Assembly (NCBI GenBank): GCA_902494345.1 | Contig: CABUSV010000002.1 | Location: forward strand, 143,126-207,125 | Direction: 5' to 3' | DNA: 64,000 bases | Source: an uncultured Collinsella sp. | GTDB lineage: Bacteria; Actinomycetota; Coriobacteriia; Coriobacteriales; Coriobacteriaceae | Shown: piece after piece, positions 18,085 to 28,361 of the stretch | Layout: the number at the start of each line of letters is the position of its first letter | Numbering within the stretch: the first letter of the stretch is position 1 | The notes under the pieces: generated by a model | Databases searched by the model: none | What the model was told of the DNA's origin: nothing | Seen by the model: only the letters and a program-made list of their open reading frames with translations | Program-made: the position numbers and the translations under genes

Positions 18085-19230
18085 ATGCCTTGCAACCTAG
18101 CACCGTCGTCCCGACGCCGTAAAACGCGTGGCCGCATCGCCCTCCTATTCGCACTGATCGCGCTTGCGCTAACCGTACTTCCCACGACGTCGTTCGCCGG
18201 CACAGACACCGCGGGCAACGTGCTCGCAACCGAAGTTGACTCAAATCCGTCTGGCGTCGAGGGCGACCTGTACTGGGCCGGCCAAAGCCTTAACCTAGAC
18301 GACGCTTCCATCGGCCGCGATATTATCGCGGCAGGCGAGAGCTTGTCGATTCGCGACTGCACCGTAGGCGGCGCCGTTCGCCTGGCGGCGCGCACCATCG
18401 ATATCTCCAAAACTGCAATCGATGGCAGCGTGACGGTAGCCGGTCAGCATGTCGTGCTCAACACTGGTAGCACCGCCAACTGTTTTTACGCAATGGGCGA
18501 GACGGTTGCCCTGCGCGGCTCCGCCAAGTCGGCAGCGCTCGCAGGCGACACCGTGACCATCGATGGCACCGTCGACGGCGATGTCGAGGTTTGGGCCGAT
18601 AAGCTCGTCTTGGGCAAGAATGCCCGCATTACCGGCACCGTGAGCGTGCATGTTTCCGAAGACCCCGAGCGCGCCGCAGGAGCCGAGGTCGGCGCGCTCA
18701 AGATCGACCGCACCGAGAACGAAGATACTTCCACCATTAACGATGTCATCAGCGGCATCGTGGCCGCAGCCCTGTCGACCTGCTTTATCGCCTTGTTGCT
18801 CGAGCTCGTCTTTCCGCGTGCGACCGCCAGTGCCGCCGGCATGCTCCACCAGCGCCCCATGCCACTGTGGGTGAGCGGTCTTCTGGGCACGATTGCTGTC
18901 GTCCCCACCGTCCTGCTGCTGATTATCTCTATCGCTGGCCTGTCGCTTGCCGGAACCCTCTTGTGCGGCGTTATCGGCATCGCGTTGGTGTCGAGTGCCT
19001 TTGCGGGATGCGCGATCGCCCGCATGGTCGGACACAACCAGAACCGCTACGCTATGGCCGCCGTGGGCGGTATCGCCGCAGGAGCCCTCACGGGACTTCC
19101 CCTCATCGGCGACTTCATCAGCGGCGTGGCCTTTGTCTTTATGCTCGGCTACGTTATCCAAATCATCTGGCGCAACGCCCGCCTCAAGCCCCAGCAGGCC
19201 GCCAACACCCCGGGCCTTCCCTCCGCCTAG
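18085..19230 (+). CDS. exported bactofilin-like (polymer-forming) protein with C-terminal membrane helices
   Basis: 381 residues. After a basic N-terminus and a signal-like hydrophobic segment (IALLFALIALALTVLPTTSFA) comes a region of short beta repeats (about 45-190: GDLYWAG, AAGESLSI, GAVRLAAR, VTVAGQHV, GDVEVWADKLVLG), like the right-handed beta helix of polymer-forming proteins. About four transmembrane helices follow (about 215-365). The domain order suggests an extracytoplasmic beta-helix tethered to the membrane. GAAGGA lies six bases before the ATG at 18085. Plus strand, against its flanking genes; no partner is evident. Confidence 0.8.
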   Translation: MPCNLAPSSRRRKTRGRIALLFALIALALTVLPTTSFAGTDTAGNVLATEVDSNPSGVEGDLYWAGQSLNLDDASIGRDIIAAGESLSIRDCTVGGAVRLAARTIDISKTAIDGSVTVAGQHVVLNTGSTANCFYAMGETVALRGSAKSAALAGDTVTIDGTVDGDVEVWADKLVLGKNARITGTVSVHVSEDPERAAGAEVGALKIDRTENEDTSTINDVISGIVAAALSTCFIALLLELVFPRATASAAGMLHQRPMPLWVSGLLGTIAVVPTVLLLIISIAGLSLAGTLLCGVIGIALVSSAFAGCAIARMVGHNQNRYAMAAVGGIAAGALTGLPLIGDFISGVAFVFMLGYVIQIIWRNARLKPQQAANTPGLPSA

Positions 19231-19240
19231 CCGTCGACCC

Positions 19241-19274
19241 CCCCCGCAAAGGGGGCAGGCACCTTTGCGGGGGT
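19241..19274 (+). terminator. inverted repeat after the bactofilin-like gene
   Basis: The arms ACCCCCGCAAAGG-type and CCTTTGCGGGGGT are complementary around a short loop. There is no U-run; the stronger hairpin just beyond may complete termination. Confidence 0.45.
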
Positions 19275-19302
19275 GCGGACCAACTCAATCCCTGTGCACC
19301 AA

Positions 19303-19334
19303 AAAGGGCGCCGACCATTGCGGTCGACGCCCTT
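19303..19334 (-). terminator. terminator after typA, usable from both sides
   Basis: AAAGGGCGCCGACC pairs with GGTCGACGCCCTTT (one mismatch). On the minus strand TTTTTGG follows, on the plus strand CTTATT. Confidence 0.75.
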
Positions 19335-19362
19335 TCTTATTGGCGGTTATAAGCCCCAGCGC

Positions 19363-21201
<1,839 letters not shown>

Positions 21202-21318
21202 GTAGTTCCCCTATCTTCTATCCATATACAAACGGCACGCGTATGCGACCCGCCCAGCAACATAACGCTCAGCGGGAATATTGAGCCTTTTACCGAAAAC
21301 TCGTTTATTTTAGCGATT

Positions 21319-21768
21319 TTAGATGAGAGGGGTTTCCTCACCTGCAGGTTCAGGGTCGCTCCACATAAAACCATCGCCGGCGCCCATGCCCTCATACAGC
21401 ACATATGCCGAAAAACCGCTCTCGAGCGTCGTCTCGAAAAAGCTCACGAGCAGAGCGTCGTGGTAGCCACCGTCAATCTCGACGCAGCCGGTATAGCCGA
21501 TGGCATAGCGAGCGATACGGCCCAGGCCCTCGTCCTTAAGGCCCATCTTGTGCTCGGAGATAAAGTTGGTGGCCGCCTCGAGGCACGCCTCTTCGCCATC
21601 CTCATCAAGCGCCGCCAGATAACGATTGGAAGCGGCATCCTCGATCGCCACGACTACGCCCGGATTCTCGCCGGCGGCAAGGTCGTCCAAGAACGCACCA
21701 ATCAGGTCACACACCATGGCGTCGAGCTCGGCGGAGACGTTACCGGCGTCCTGCATATCCTGTGCCAT
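21319..21768 (-). CDS. small acidic protein of unknown function
   Basis: 149 residues, soluble, acidic (many Asp, Glu and Gly), with no signal, membrane helix or motif I recognise. It begins MAQDMQDAGNVSAELDAMVCDLIG and ends in an acidic/Pro stretch. It is first in line after typA but separated from it by 117 bp. It lies 30 bp downstream of a small membrane-protein gene and may form an operon with it and the DUF151 gene. Codon use matches its neighbours, so I take it as a real gene. Confidence 0.7.
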   Translation of the reverse strand: MAQDMQDAGNVSAELDAMVCDLIGAFLDDLAAGENPGVVVAIEDAASNRYLAALDEDGEEACLEAATNFISEHKMGLKDEGLGRIARYAIGYTGCVEIDGGYHDALLVSFFETTLESGFSAYVLYEGMGAGDGFMWSDPEPAGEETPLI

Positions 21769-21798
21769 CTTTAGACCTTCCCATCGAATCCGGCGTCG

Positions 21799-22155
21799 TT
21801 ACAGTTCTTGTGCCTCGGCAGCGATCTTGGCGGCGGCGTCGCGGGCGCGCATCATATCCATCGCGCGCTTGTCGAGTACCTTGATCTGGTTGGTCAGCAT
21901 TACCGCATCGACCACACCCCAGATTACCAAGCCTGTTGAAATCGAAAACCCAAGCGCACCAACTGTACCACGAAGACGAGAACAGATTACCGCGACAAGG
22001 GCGGAGATGATAACCATCTTGATATAAGAGCCGCGGCGCTCACGAAGTGTGCGGGCCTGCGTCACATAGGCGATGCGAGCCGCCTCGGATGCCTCTGAGC
22101 GCATCTGGGCTTCGCGCGCGATGGCGGCCGCTTCAGCCGATACGCGGGTACCCAT
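21799..22155 (-). CDS. small two-helix membrane protein of unknown function
   Basis: 118 residues from the ATG at 22155, chosen because GGAGAGG lies six bases upstream; an ATG at 22185 directly abuts the preceding stop and has no visible site. An alanine-rich charged helix (about 1-45) leads into a hydrophobic region of about two transmembrane segments (MVIISALVAVICSRL and ALGFSISTGLVIWGVVDAVML), then another charged helix. No family recognised. It overlaps neither neighbour and lies 30 bases beyond the DUF151 gene. Confidence 0.65.
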   Translation of the reverse strand: MGTRVSAEAAAIAREAQMRSEASEAARIAYVTQARTLRERRGSYIKMVIISALVAVICSRLRGTVGALGFSISTGLVIWGVVDAVMLTNQIKVLDKRAMDMMRARDAAAKIAAEAQEL

Positions 22156-22185
22156 CAGCGACCTCTCCGCTCGCGTACCAGACAT

Positions 22186-22686
22186 TTAGAAATCATCGGG
22201 GGAGAGCGTATGGACGAACTCGTCGAACTTCTCGAACTCCTGCTCGTCGTCAACTTCCTCGGCATGGGCAGAAACGGTACCCAGGCGATTCATGATGTCG
22301 TCTTCAACGAACATGGGGGCATTACTGCGTACGGCGAGGGCGATGGCGTCGCTCGGACGCGCATCGATCCTATGCTCGCTGCCATCGGCCAACACGACAA
22401 CCGTCGCATAGAACACCGGCGGCTCGGCACGAACGATCTCGATGCGCTCGAGCTTGGCGCCCAGGGCATCGACGGTGTCAAGCAGCAGGTCATGCGTTAT
22501 CGGGCGCTCGGCGCCACCGCTATCGATACCGCGGCTAATGGCCGCGGCCTCAAACGAGCCGGTCTGAATGGAAAGCGAACGCAGGGGCGCCGTCGAATCC
22601 GACTTGCCGCAGCGCTCACGAAGCACGATAAGCGATGGCACGGGACCGGCGGCCATGACGATGGTCTCTATGTCGACACGAACCAT
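22186..22686 (-). CDS. bifunctional nuclease-family (DUF151/BFN) protein
   Basis: 166 residues. It shows the DUF151 landmarks RPITHDLLLDTVDALGAKLE, FYATVVVLADG and DARPSDAIALAVRSNAPMFVEDDI. Homologues in plants and mycobacteria are described as having mild nuclease activity; the bacterial role is unsettled. GGAGGT precedes the ATG at 22686. An acidic C-terminal tail of about 30 residues (EEVDDEQEFEKFDEF) follows the domain. First gene of a likely three-gene operon with the two small proteins. Confidence 0.9.
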   Translation of the reverse strand: MVRVDIETIVMAAGPVPSLIVLRERCGKSDSTAPLRSLSIQTGSFEAAAISRGIDSGGAERPITHDLLLDTVDALGAKLERIEIVRAEPPVFYATVVVLADGSEHRIDARPSDAIALAVRSNAPMFVEDDIMNRLGTVSAHAEEVDDEQEFEKFDEFVHTLSPDDF

Positions 22687-22743
22687 GGAACACCTCCGGT
22701 ACGTAGCGGTTAACACACGGCAGGGTCGCCGCATTGAATAGCT

Positions 22744-22773
22744 ATACTACCCAATCTTTCGCCCAGCACACAA
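22744..22773 (-). promoter_or_regulatory. candidate promoter of the DUF151 gene
   Basis: On the minus strand TTGTGT (plus 22768-22773) and TAGTAT (plus 22744-22749) are 18 bases apart, 57 bases upstream of the start. Confidence 0.4.
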
Positions 22774-22832
22774 AATCAAAGCAGTTAATTTGGGACGGGG
22801 CTCTTTTGACTACCTTTGTTGGATAAGAAAAA

Positions 22833-22862
22833 AGCCCCGAGGCAATGCCCCAGGGCTCTTAA
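22833..22862 (-). terminator. terminator of the tRNA-Ala/Ile unit
   Basis: AGCCCTGGGGC, loop, GCCTCGGGGCT followed on the minus strand by TTTTTTC, just past the last tRNA-Ile. Confidence 0.8.
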
Positions 22863-22870
22863 CGTTTTGA

Positions 22871-22948
22871 TGGTGGACCTGACAAGATTCGAACTTGTGA
22901 CCTCCCGGTTATCAGCCGGACGCTCTAACCAACTGAGCTACAGGTCCA
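22871..22948 (-). tRNA. tRNA-Ile (anticodon GAT), copy 1
   Basis: Acceptor TGGACCT/AGGTCCA, anticodon loop CTGATAA, T-arm AAGTTCGAATCTT, encoded CCA. Sequence identical to the copy at 23095-23172. Confidence 0.97.
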
Positions 22949-22951
22949 TCA

Positions 22952-23027
22952 TGGTGGAGGTTAGGGGGATCGAACCCCTGACCTCAGGCTTGCAAAGCCC
23001 GCGCTCTCCCAGCTGAGCTAAACCCCC
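22952..23027 (-). tRNA. tRNA-Ala (anticodon TGC)
   Basis: Acceptor GGGGGTT/AACCTCC (one G-U), anticodon loop TTTGCAA, T-arm GGGGTTCGATCCCC, encoded CCA. Three bases separate it from tRNA-Ile copy 1. Confidence 0.97.
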
Positions 23028-23038
23028 ACGGAGAAAGT

Positions 23039-23083
23039 AATAAACACCCCAGCGGCGACTCGGCTCTCGCTGGGGTGTTTATT
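23039..23083 (-). terminator. perfect hairpin between tRNA-Ile copy 2 and tRNA-Ala
   Basis: AATAAACACCCCAGCG and its exact complement CGCTGGGGTGTTTATT form a 16-bp stem. The U-run after it is weak. It lies inside what must be a single tRNA transcript unless a promoter is hidden in it, so it may be a partial terminator or a processing signal. Confidence 0.65.
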
Positions 23084-23094
23084 GCGAAAGAAAG

Positions 23095-23172
23095 TGGTGG
23101 ACCTGACAAGATTCGAACTTGTGACCTCCCGGTTATCAGCCGGACGCTCTAACCAACTGAGCTACAGGTCCA
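23095..23172 (-). tRNA. tRNA-Ile (anticodon GAT), copy 2
   Basis: Identical to copy 1 over the full 78 bases including CCA. First gene of the cluster, directly behind the promoter at 23186-23215. Confidence 0.97.
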
Positions 23173-23185
23173 TCGCGCAAGGGAT

Positions 23186-23215
23186 ATATTAGACGAGTCG
23201 TTACGCGCGCGTCAA
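23186..23215 (-). promoter_or_regulatory. promoter of the tRNA-Ile/Ala/Ile cluster
   Basis: On the minus strand TTGACG (plus 23210-23215) and TAATAT (plus 23186-23191) are 18 bases apart, 14 bases upstream of the tRNA. Confidence 0.7.
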
Positions 23216-23218
23216 CAA

Positions 23219-23405
23219 CTTTTTTGAAAAACTTTGGGAGGGGTTCGCCCCGGCCGTGCGGCGGCATATGAAGTCGCCTGCTCGGACAGTCCTGACTCGC
23301 ACGGAGAGCACATTAAGTGCTCTCTGGCTCGTGCGGAACTCGCGATCGACTTCACATGCCGCCGTGCGACCGGGGCGAACACGAGTCCCAAGGTTTTCAA
23401 AAAAG
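23219..23405. repeat. 187-bp imperfect palindrome between gyrA and the tRNA cluster
   Basis: The outer ends CTTTTTTGAAAA and TTTTCAAAAAAG are exact complements. Further in, GTTCGCCCCGG-CGTGCGGCGGCAT pairs with ATGCCGCCGTGCG-CCGGGGCGAAC with few mismatches, then AAGTCG with CGACTT. The centre is GAGAGCAC, ATTAA, GTGCTCTC. Almost the whole segment folds on itself. No gene is convincing in it. The right end merges with the U-run of the gyrA terminator. Confidence 0.85.
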
Positions 23406-23431
23406 CGGTCGGCGCGCAGGTGCGCCGACCG
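23400..23431 (-). terminator. rho-independent terminator after gyrA
   Basis: On the minus strand GCGGTCGGCGC, loop ACCTGC, GCGCCGACCGC, then TTTTTT. Strong stem and U-run, about 40 bases beyond the gyrA stop. Confidence 0.9.
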
Positions 23432-23472
23432 CCGATATATGGGGTCTGATATTTTCTACCAGCTAGTTCCTC

Positions 23473-26214
23473 TTACTCGTCGAGGAGATCTTCTGGCATG
23501 TCGTTGCCGTCGCCTAGATCGACTGGGGCCTCTTCGGTGTCGGCTGCGGCCTCGGTGCCTTCACCTTCGGGCTTCTCTTTGGCCGCTGTCATGCGGGCTA
23601 CGGCGCAGATGCGGTCGTTATCGTCGACGGTCATCATCTTGACGCCCTGGGTGGCGCGACCGGTTTGGCTGATCTCGTCGGTCTTGACGCGAATGACCGT
23701 CGCGCCCTCCGTCACGATGAACAGCTCATGCTGCGGGCCCACCGTCTTCATGGCTGCAAGGTTACCCTTGCGCTCGGTCATCTGGATGGTGTAGACACCC
23801 TGACCGCCGCGGTTCTGCTCCGGGTAATCCGAGACCGGCGTGCGTTTGCCGTAGCCGCGCTCGGTAATGACAAACAGGTCGCCGTTACCGTTAGTAATCT
23901 CCATACCAAGAACGCTCACGCCTTCCTTCATGCCAATGCCGCGGACGCCGCTGGTATCGCGACCGGTGGCGCGCACCTGGTCCTCGGGGAACATAATCGC
24001 CTTGCCCGCGGTGGTTGCCATGATGATCTTGTCACCCTCGCGCACGCGACGTACAGCGAGCAGCGCGTCGTCGTCCCTCAGGTTGATGGCGATCAGGCCA
24101 TCGCGGCGGCTACGGTCGTAGGCGCTCATCACGGTCTTCTTGACCATGCCGCTCTTGGTGGCAAACATCAGGTACTCGTCGGCGGGGAACTCGCGGCAGC
24201 TGATGACGCTCGCGATCTTCTCGCCCTCCTCGAAAGGCAGCAGGTTGACGATCGCGGTGCCGCGCGCCTGGCGCGTGCCAACCGGCAGCTCGTGCACCTT
24301 CAGGCGATAGACTTTGCCCTTGCTCGAGAAGAACAGCACGTACTCGTGCGTGGATGCGATAAACATCTCGTCGATAACGTCGTCCTCTTTAAGGTTGACG
24401 CCCGACACGCCCTTGCCGCCGCGTTTTTGGGCGCGGTAGGCGGCCACCGGGATGCGCTTGACGTAGCCGGTGTGGGTGATGGTCACGACCATGTCCTCGT
24501 CGGCAATCAGATCTTCGACGTCCAGGTCCTTCTCGACATGGCTGATCTCGGTGCGGCGCTTGTCACCGAACTTCTTGGAAATCTCGCGCATCTCTTCCTT
24601 GATGACGCCCAGGATTTTCTCCTCGTGCGCCAACAGGTCCTCGTAGTAGGCGATGGCGCGGCGCAGGCCGTCCAGCTCCTCCTGAATCTTGTCGCGCTCC
24701 AGGCCGGTCAGGCGGCGCAGCTTCATCTCGAGGATGGCCGTAGTCTGCTCGGGCGTAAAGCCAAAGCGCTCGATCAGGCGACTGCTGGCCTCAGAGTCGG
24801 TCTGCGAGGAGCGGATGATGCTGATGACCTCGTCGATATGGTCGAGAGCCATCAGGTAGCCCTCGAGGATATGGGCACGCGCCTGTGCCTTCTTGAGGTC
24901 AAAGCGGGTGCGGCGGGTGACGACGTCGACCTGGTGGTCGATGTAGTGCTGCAGCATCTCGCGCAGGCTCAGACATTTGGGAACGCCGTTGACAAGCGCC
25001 AGGTTGTTGGCACCAAAGGTCATCTGCAGCGAGGTGTACTTGTACAGGTTGTTGAGCACGACCTGCGGGATGACGCCCTTCTTGAGTTCGATGACCAGAC
25101 GGATACCCTTCTGGTTGGACTCATCGCGCATATCCGAGATTCCCTCGATACGTTTGTCGTTGACGAGCTGAGCGATCTTCTCCTGCAGGGTGCCCTTGTT
25201 GACCATGTAGGGAATCTCGGTAAAGACCAGGCGGCTGCGACCGGTCTTGGTGGACTCCACATGAGCCTTGGCGCGCACGGTGATGGAGCCGCGGCCGGTC
25301 TCGTAGCTCTGTTTAATGCCGGCACTGCCCATGATGATGGCGCCGGTGGGGAAGTCCGGACCGGGCATGATCTGCATGAGCTCGTCGACGGTGGCGTCGG
25401 GGTTGTCGATCAGGTAGCACGTGGCTTCGATCGCCTCGGTGAGGTTGTGCGGGGCGATGTTGGTGGCCATGCCGACGGCGATGCCCTGGCTGCCGTTGAC
25501 CAGCAGGTTGGGGAAACGCGCGGGCAGCGCCTGGGGCTCGGCGAGCGACTCGTCGTAGTTGGGCTGCCAGTCGACGGTGTCCTTCTGCAAGTCGCGCAGG
25601 AGCTCCATGGCGGGCTTTGCCAGACGGCTCTCGGTGTAACGCATGGCGGCGGCGCCGTCGCCGTCGATGTTGCCGAAGTTGCCGTGACCGTCAATGAGCG
25701 GCGTGCGCATGGAGAACCACTGTGCCAGGCGGACCATGGCCTCGTAGACCGCGGAGTCGCCGTGCGGATGGTACTTACCGATAACTTCGCCGACCGTCCA
25801 GGCCGACTTCTTGTGCGGACGGTTGGGGTAGATGCCGCTCTCGTTCATTGCGTACAGGATGCGACGGTGTACCGGCTTTAAGCCATCGCGCACGTCCGGC
25901 AGGGCGCGCGCCGTGATGACCGACATCGAGTACTCGATAAACGACTGCTTCATCTCACGGCCGAACTCCGAAATCTGGAGCTGGCCACCGTTGATATCCT
26001 CTCCGGCCGAGGCACCACGGTCGACTTCGCCAAAGCTCTCCTCGAGCTCGCCGTCGTCGTCTTCTTCCCCATCATCATCGGCATCGGGGTTATAGGCGTC
26101 CGGGTCGCCATCCTCGCCCTGCTCAGCACGGGCAAGCAGGCGCTTCAGATCGTCGGGCATGCCGGCGTCGCCGGCCTCGTCCATACCCTCGTTGTTGTTG
26201 ATATCGTCTGCCAC
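23473..26214 (-). CDS. gyrA: DNA gyrase subunit A, with an acidic N-terminal extension
   Basis: The breakage-reunion subunit that introduces negative supercoils together with GyrB. 913 residues. The winged-helix/tower part has the quinolone-region segment HPHGDSAVYEAMVRL and the active-site Tyr in AAMRYTES. The C-terminal pinwheel carries the GyrA box as QKRGGKG, which marks gyrase rather than topoisomerase IV. About 80 extra residues, very rich in Asp, Glu and Gly, precede the usual start near LQISEFGREMKQSF. The GTG at 26212-26214 with GAGGAGGT upstream supports that extended start. Eleven bases separate it from the gyrB stop. Confidence 0.97.
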   Translation of the reverse strand: MADDINNNEGMDEAGDAGMPDDLKRLLARAEQGEDGDPDAYNPDADDDGEEDDDGELEESFGEVDRGASAGEDINGGQLQISEFGREMKQSFIEYSMSVITARALPDVRDGLKPVHRRILYAMNESGIYPNRPHKKSAWTVGEVIGKYHPHGDSAVYEAMVRLAQWFSMRTPLIDGHGNFGNIDGDGAAAMRYTESRLAKPAMELLRDLQKDTVDWQPNYDESLAEPQALPARFPNLLVNGSQGIAVGMATNIAPHNLTEAIEATCYLIDNPDATVDELMQIMPGPDFPTGAIIMGSAGIKQSYETGRGSITVRAKAHVESTKTGRSRLVFTEIPYMVNKGTLQEKIAQLVNDKRIEGISDMRDESNQKGIRLVIELKKGVIPQVVLNNLYKYTSLQMTFGANNLALVNGVPKCLSLREMLQHYIDHQVDVVTRRTRFDLKKAQARAHILEGYLMALDHIDEVISIIRSSQTDSEASSRLIERFGFTPEQTTAILEMKLRRLTGLERDKIQEELDGLRRAIAYYEDLLAHEEKILGVIKEEMREISKKFGDKRRTEISHVEKDLDVEDLIADEDMVVTITHTGYVKRIPVAAYRAQKRGGKGVSGVNLKEDDVIDEMFIASTHEYVLFFSSKGKVYRLKVHELPVGTRQARGTAIVNLLPFEEGEKIASVISCREFPADEYLMFATKSGMVKKTVMSAYDRSRRDGLIAINLRDDDALLAVRRVREGDKIIMATTAGKAIMFPEDQVRATGRDTSGVRGIGMKEGVSVLGMEITNGNGDLFVITERGYGKRTPVSDYPEQNRGGQGVYTIQMTERKGNLAAMKTVGPQHELFIVTEGATVIRVKTDEISQTGRATQGVKMMTVDDNDRICAVARMTAAKEKPEGEGTEAAADTEEAPVDLGDGNDMPEDLLDE

Positions 26215-26225
26215 GTTACCTCCTC

Positions 26226-28256
26226 TTAAGCGTCAAGGAAGCGTGCATCATGTGCGTGCTTCTCGATGTACTCGCGGCGATAGCCGACCTCGGAACCCAT
26301 GAGCTCGCGCACGGCGCGGTCCGCCACCACGGCGTCTTCGATCGACACGCGCTGAAGAATGCGGGTCTTGGGGTCCATCGTCGTCGAGGCAAGCTGCTTG
26401 GGGTCCATCTCGCCCAGGCCCTTATAGCGCTGGACGGTGTAACCCTTGCGCTTCTTAGTGATCTTGCCGTCCTTGGCCTTGCCGTCCTCGTCGTTGTCGT
26501 CGGGGTTCAGTCCCAGGCTCTGGATGGTGTCGCGCAGGATCTCGTCTTCGGGCTGGCGGCCGTTGGGATACACGTAGTGAATCTTGTTGCGCACCTTGAT
26601 GCCAAAGATGGGCGGGCAAGCGACGTAAACGTAGCCGGCATCAATCAACGGGCGCATGTACTTGTAGAAGAACGTCAGCAGCAGGATGCGGATATGCGCA
26701 CCGTCGACGTCTGCATCGGTCATGATGATGATCTTGTGGTAGCGCGCCTTGGTGATATCAAAGTCGCCGCCGTCGCCGGCGCTCGTCGTGACGCCGCAGC
26801 CGATCGCAGTGATGAGTGACTGGATGGTGTCGCTCGAGAACGCACGATGATCGCCCACGCGCTCGACGTTCAAAATCTTGCCGCGCAGGGGTAGGATCGC
26901 CTGGATGTCTCGGCGACGGCCGTCCTTGGCCGAGCCGCCTGCCGAGTCGCCCTCTACGATAAAGAGCTCAGTCAACTCGGCGTCGCGCACCGAACAGTCG
27001 GCGAGCTTGCCGGGCAGCGACGCCGTCTCGAGCAGGCTCTTGCGGCGGGTCGCCTCGCGCGCCTTGCGGGCGGCGTTGCGCGCCTTGCAGGCCTGCTGGG
27101 CTTTCTTGACGATCTCGCGAGCGGGCTTGGGATGCTCCTCGAGGTAATCGGCAAGCCCGTCGGTCACGATCTTGAGCGTCAGCGCGCGCATATAGGAGCT
27201 GCCGAGCTTGGCCTTGGTCTGGCCCTCAAACTGCGGATCGGGCAGTTTGACCGAGATAACGGCCGATAGGCCCTCGCGCACATCGTCGCCGGTCAGGTTG
27301 GCGTCTTTTTCCTTGAGCAGGTTCTGCTTGCGAGCGTAATCGTTAATCACGCGGGTGAGTGCGGTGCGGAAGCCCTCGAGGTGCATGCCGCCCTCGGGGG
27401 TATAGATGTCGTTGGCAAACGACATGACGTTCTCGCCGTAGCCGCTATTCCACTGCAAGGACACCTCGACCTCGCCCATCTTGGTCACGGGCGCATCCGG
27501 ATCCGATTTGCCCTCAATATAGATGGGCTCCTTAAAGGTCTCGGGGACATCCTTGCCCTCGTTGAGGAACTTGACGAAGTCGATGATGCCGCCGGCATAG
27601 CAAAACTCCTCCACATGGGGAGTCGCCTCGCGCTCGTCGGTCAGCACGATCTTGAGGTTCTTGTTGAGGAATGCCGTCTCCTGCAGACGGTTGTGCAGCG
27701 TGTCGAAATCGTAGATGCAGGTCTCGAAGATCTCGTCGTCGGGCCAGAAGCTGACAGTGGTGCCCGTCGCCTCCGAAGTGCCCACGACCTCCATCTTCTT
27801 GACGGTCTTGCCGCGCGAAAACTCCATCTCGTAGATGTTGCCATCGCGGCATACCTGCACGACCACACGCTTGGACAGGGCGTTGACAACGGAGATGCCC
27901 ACGCCGTGCAGTCCGCCCGAGACCTTGTAGGCCGAATTATCGAACTTACCACCGGCGTGCAGGATCGTCATGACGACCTCGAGCGTCGGGATCTTTTTGA
28001 TAGGATGCTCGTCGACGGGGATGCCGCGCCCGTTGTCGACGACCGTGATGGAGTTGTCGGCGTGGACCGTCACCTGAATCTCGGTGCAGAAACCGGCCAT
28101 GGCCTCGTCGACGGAGTTGTCAACGATCTCCCACACCAGGTGATGAAGACCGCTGGCGCTCGTCGAGCCAATGTACATGCCCGGGCGCTTACGAACGGCC
28201 TCGAGACCTTCGAGAATCTTAATCTCGCCGCCATCGTAATCGTTTTCGTTTGCCAC
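26226..28256 (-). CDS. gyrB: DNA gyrase subunit B
   Basis: The ATPase subunit of gyrase. 676 residues with the GHKL ATP site (WEIVDNSVDEA, DNGRGIPVD, GGLHGVGISVVNAL), the transducer domain and the TOPRIM part (EGDSAGGSAKDGRRR, DADVDGAHIRILLLTFF), then PKQLASTTMDPKTR. The GTG at 28254-28256 is preceded by AAGGAGGA. Part of the dnaA-dnaN-recF-dciA-gyrB-gyrA series, but a terminator separates it from dciA. Confidence 0.97.
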   Translation of the reverse strand: MANENDYDGGEIKILEGLEAVRKRPGMYIGSTSASGLHHLVWEIVDNSVDEAMAGFCTEIQVTVHADNSITVVDNGRGIPVDEHPIKKIPTLEVVMTILHAGGKFDNSAYKVSGGLHGVGISVVNALSKRVVVQVCRDGNIYEMEFSRGKTVKKMEVVGTSEATGTTVSFWPDDEIFETCIYDFDTLHNRLQETAFLNKNLKIVLTDEREATPHVEEFCYAGGIIDFVKFLNEGKDVPETFKEPIYIEGKSDPDAPVTKMGEVEVSLQWNSGYGENVMSFANDIYTPEGGMHLEGFRTALTRVINDYARKQNLLKEKDANLTGDDVREGLSAVISVKLPDPQFEGQTKAKLGSSYMRALTLKIVTDGLADYLEEHPKPAREIVKKAQQACKARNAARKAREATRRKSLLETASLPGKLADCSVRDAELTELFIVEGDSAGGSAKDGRRRDIQAILPLRGKILNVERVGDHRAFSSDTIQSLITAIGCGVTTSAGDGGDFDITKARYHKIIIMTDADVDGAHIRILLLTFFYKYMRPLIDAGYVYVACPPIFGIKVRNKIHYVYPNGRQPEDEILRDTIQSLGLNPDDNDEDGKAKDGKITKKRKGYTVQRYKGLGEMDPKQLASTTMDPKTRILQRVSIEDAVVADRAVRELMGSEVGYRREYIEKHAHDARFLDA

Positions 28257-28309
28257 ACGTCCTCCTTCAGTTAAGAAAATGTGTACAGCCTTACTAGTTT
28301 ATCGTAAAA

Positions 28310-28335
28310 AAATACCCTCGGGAACGAGGGTATTT
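28310..28335 (-). terminator. terminator between dciA and gyrB
   Basis: AAATACCCTCG, loop TTCC, CGAGGGTATTT followed by TTTTTAC on the minus strand. Confidence 0.88.
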
Positions 28336-28361
28336 GGCTCTACAAGGCCACCAGATGCGAT

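Noticed and set aside
23234..23449. Short open frames on both strands within the 187-bp palindrome
   Set aside because: The two frames mirror each other because the DNA is self-complementary; no coding evidence.
23665..25881. 738-codon open frame opposite gyrA
   Set aside because: Shadow of gyrA; composition is antisense-like and there is no ribosome-binding site or motif.
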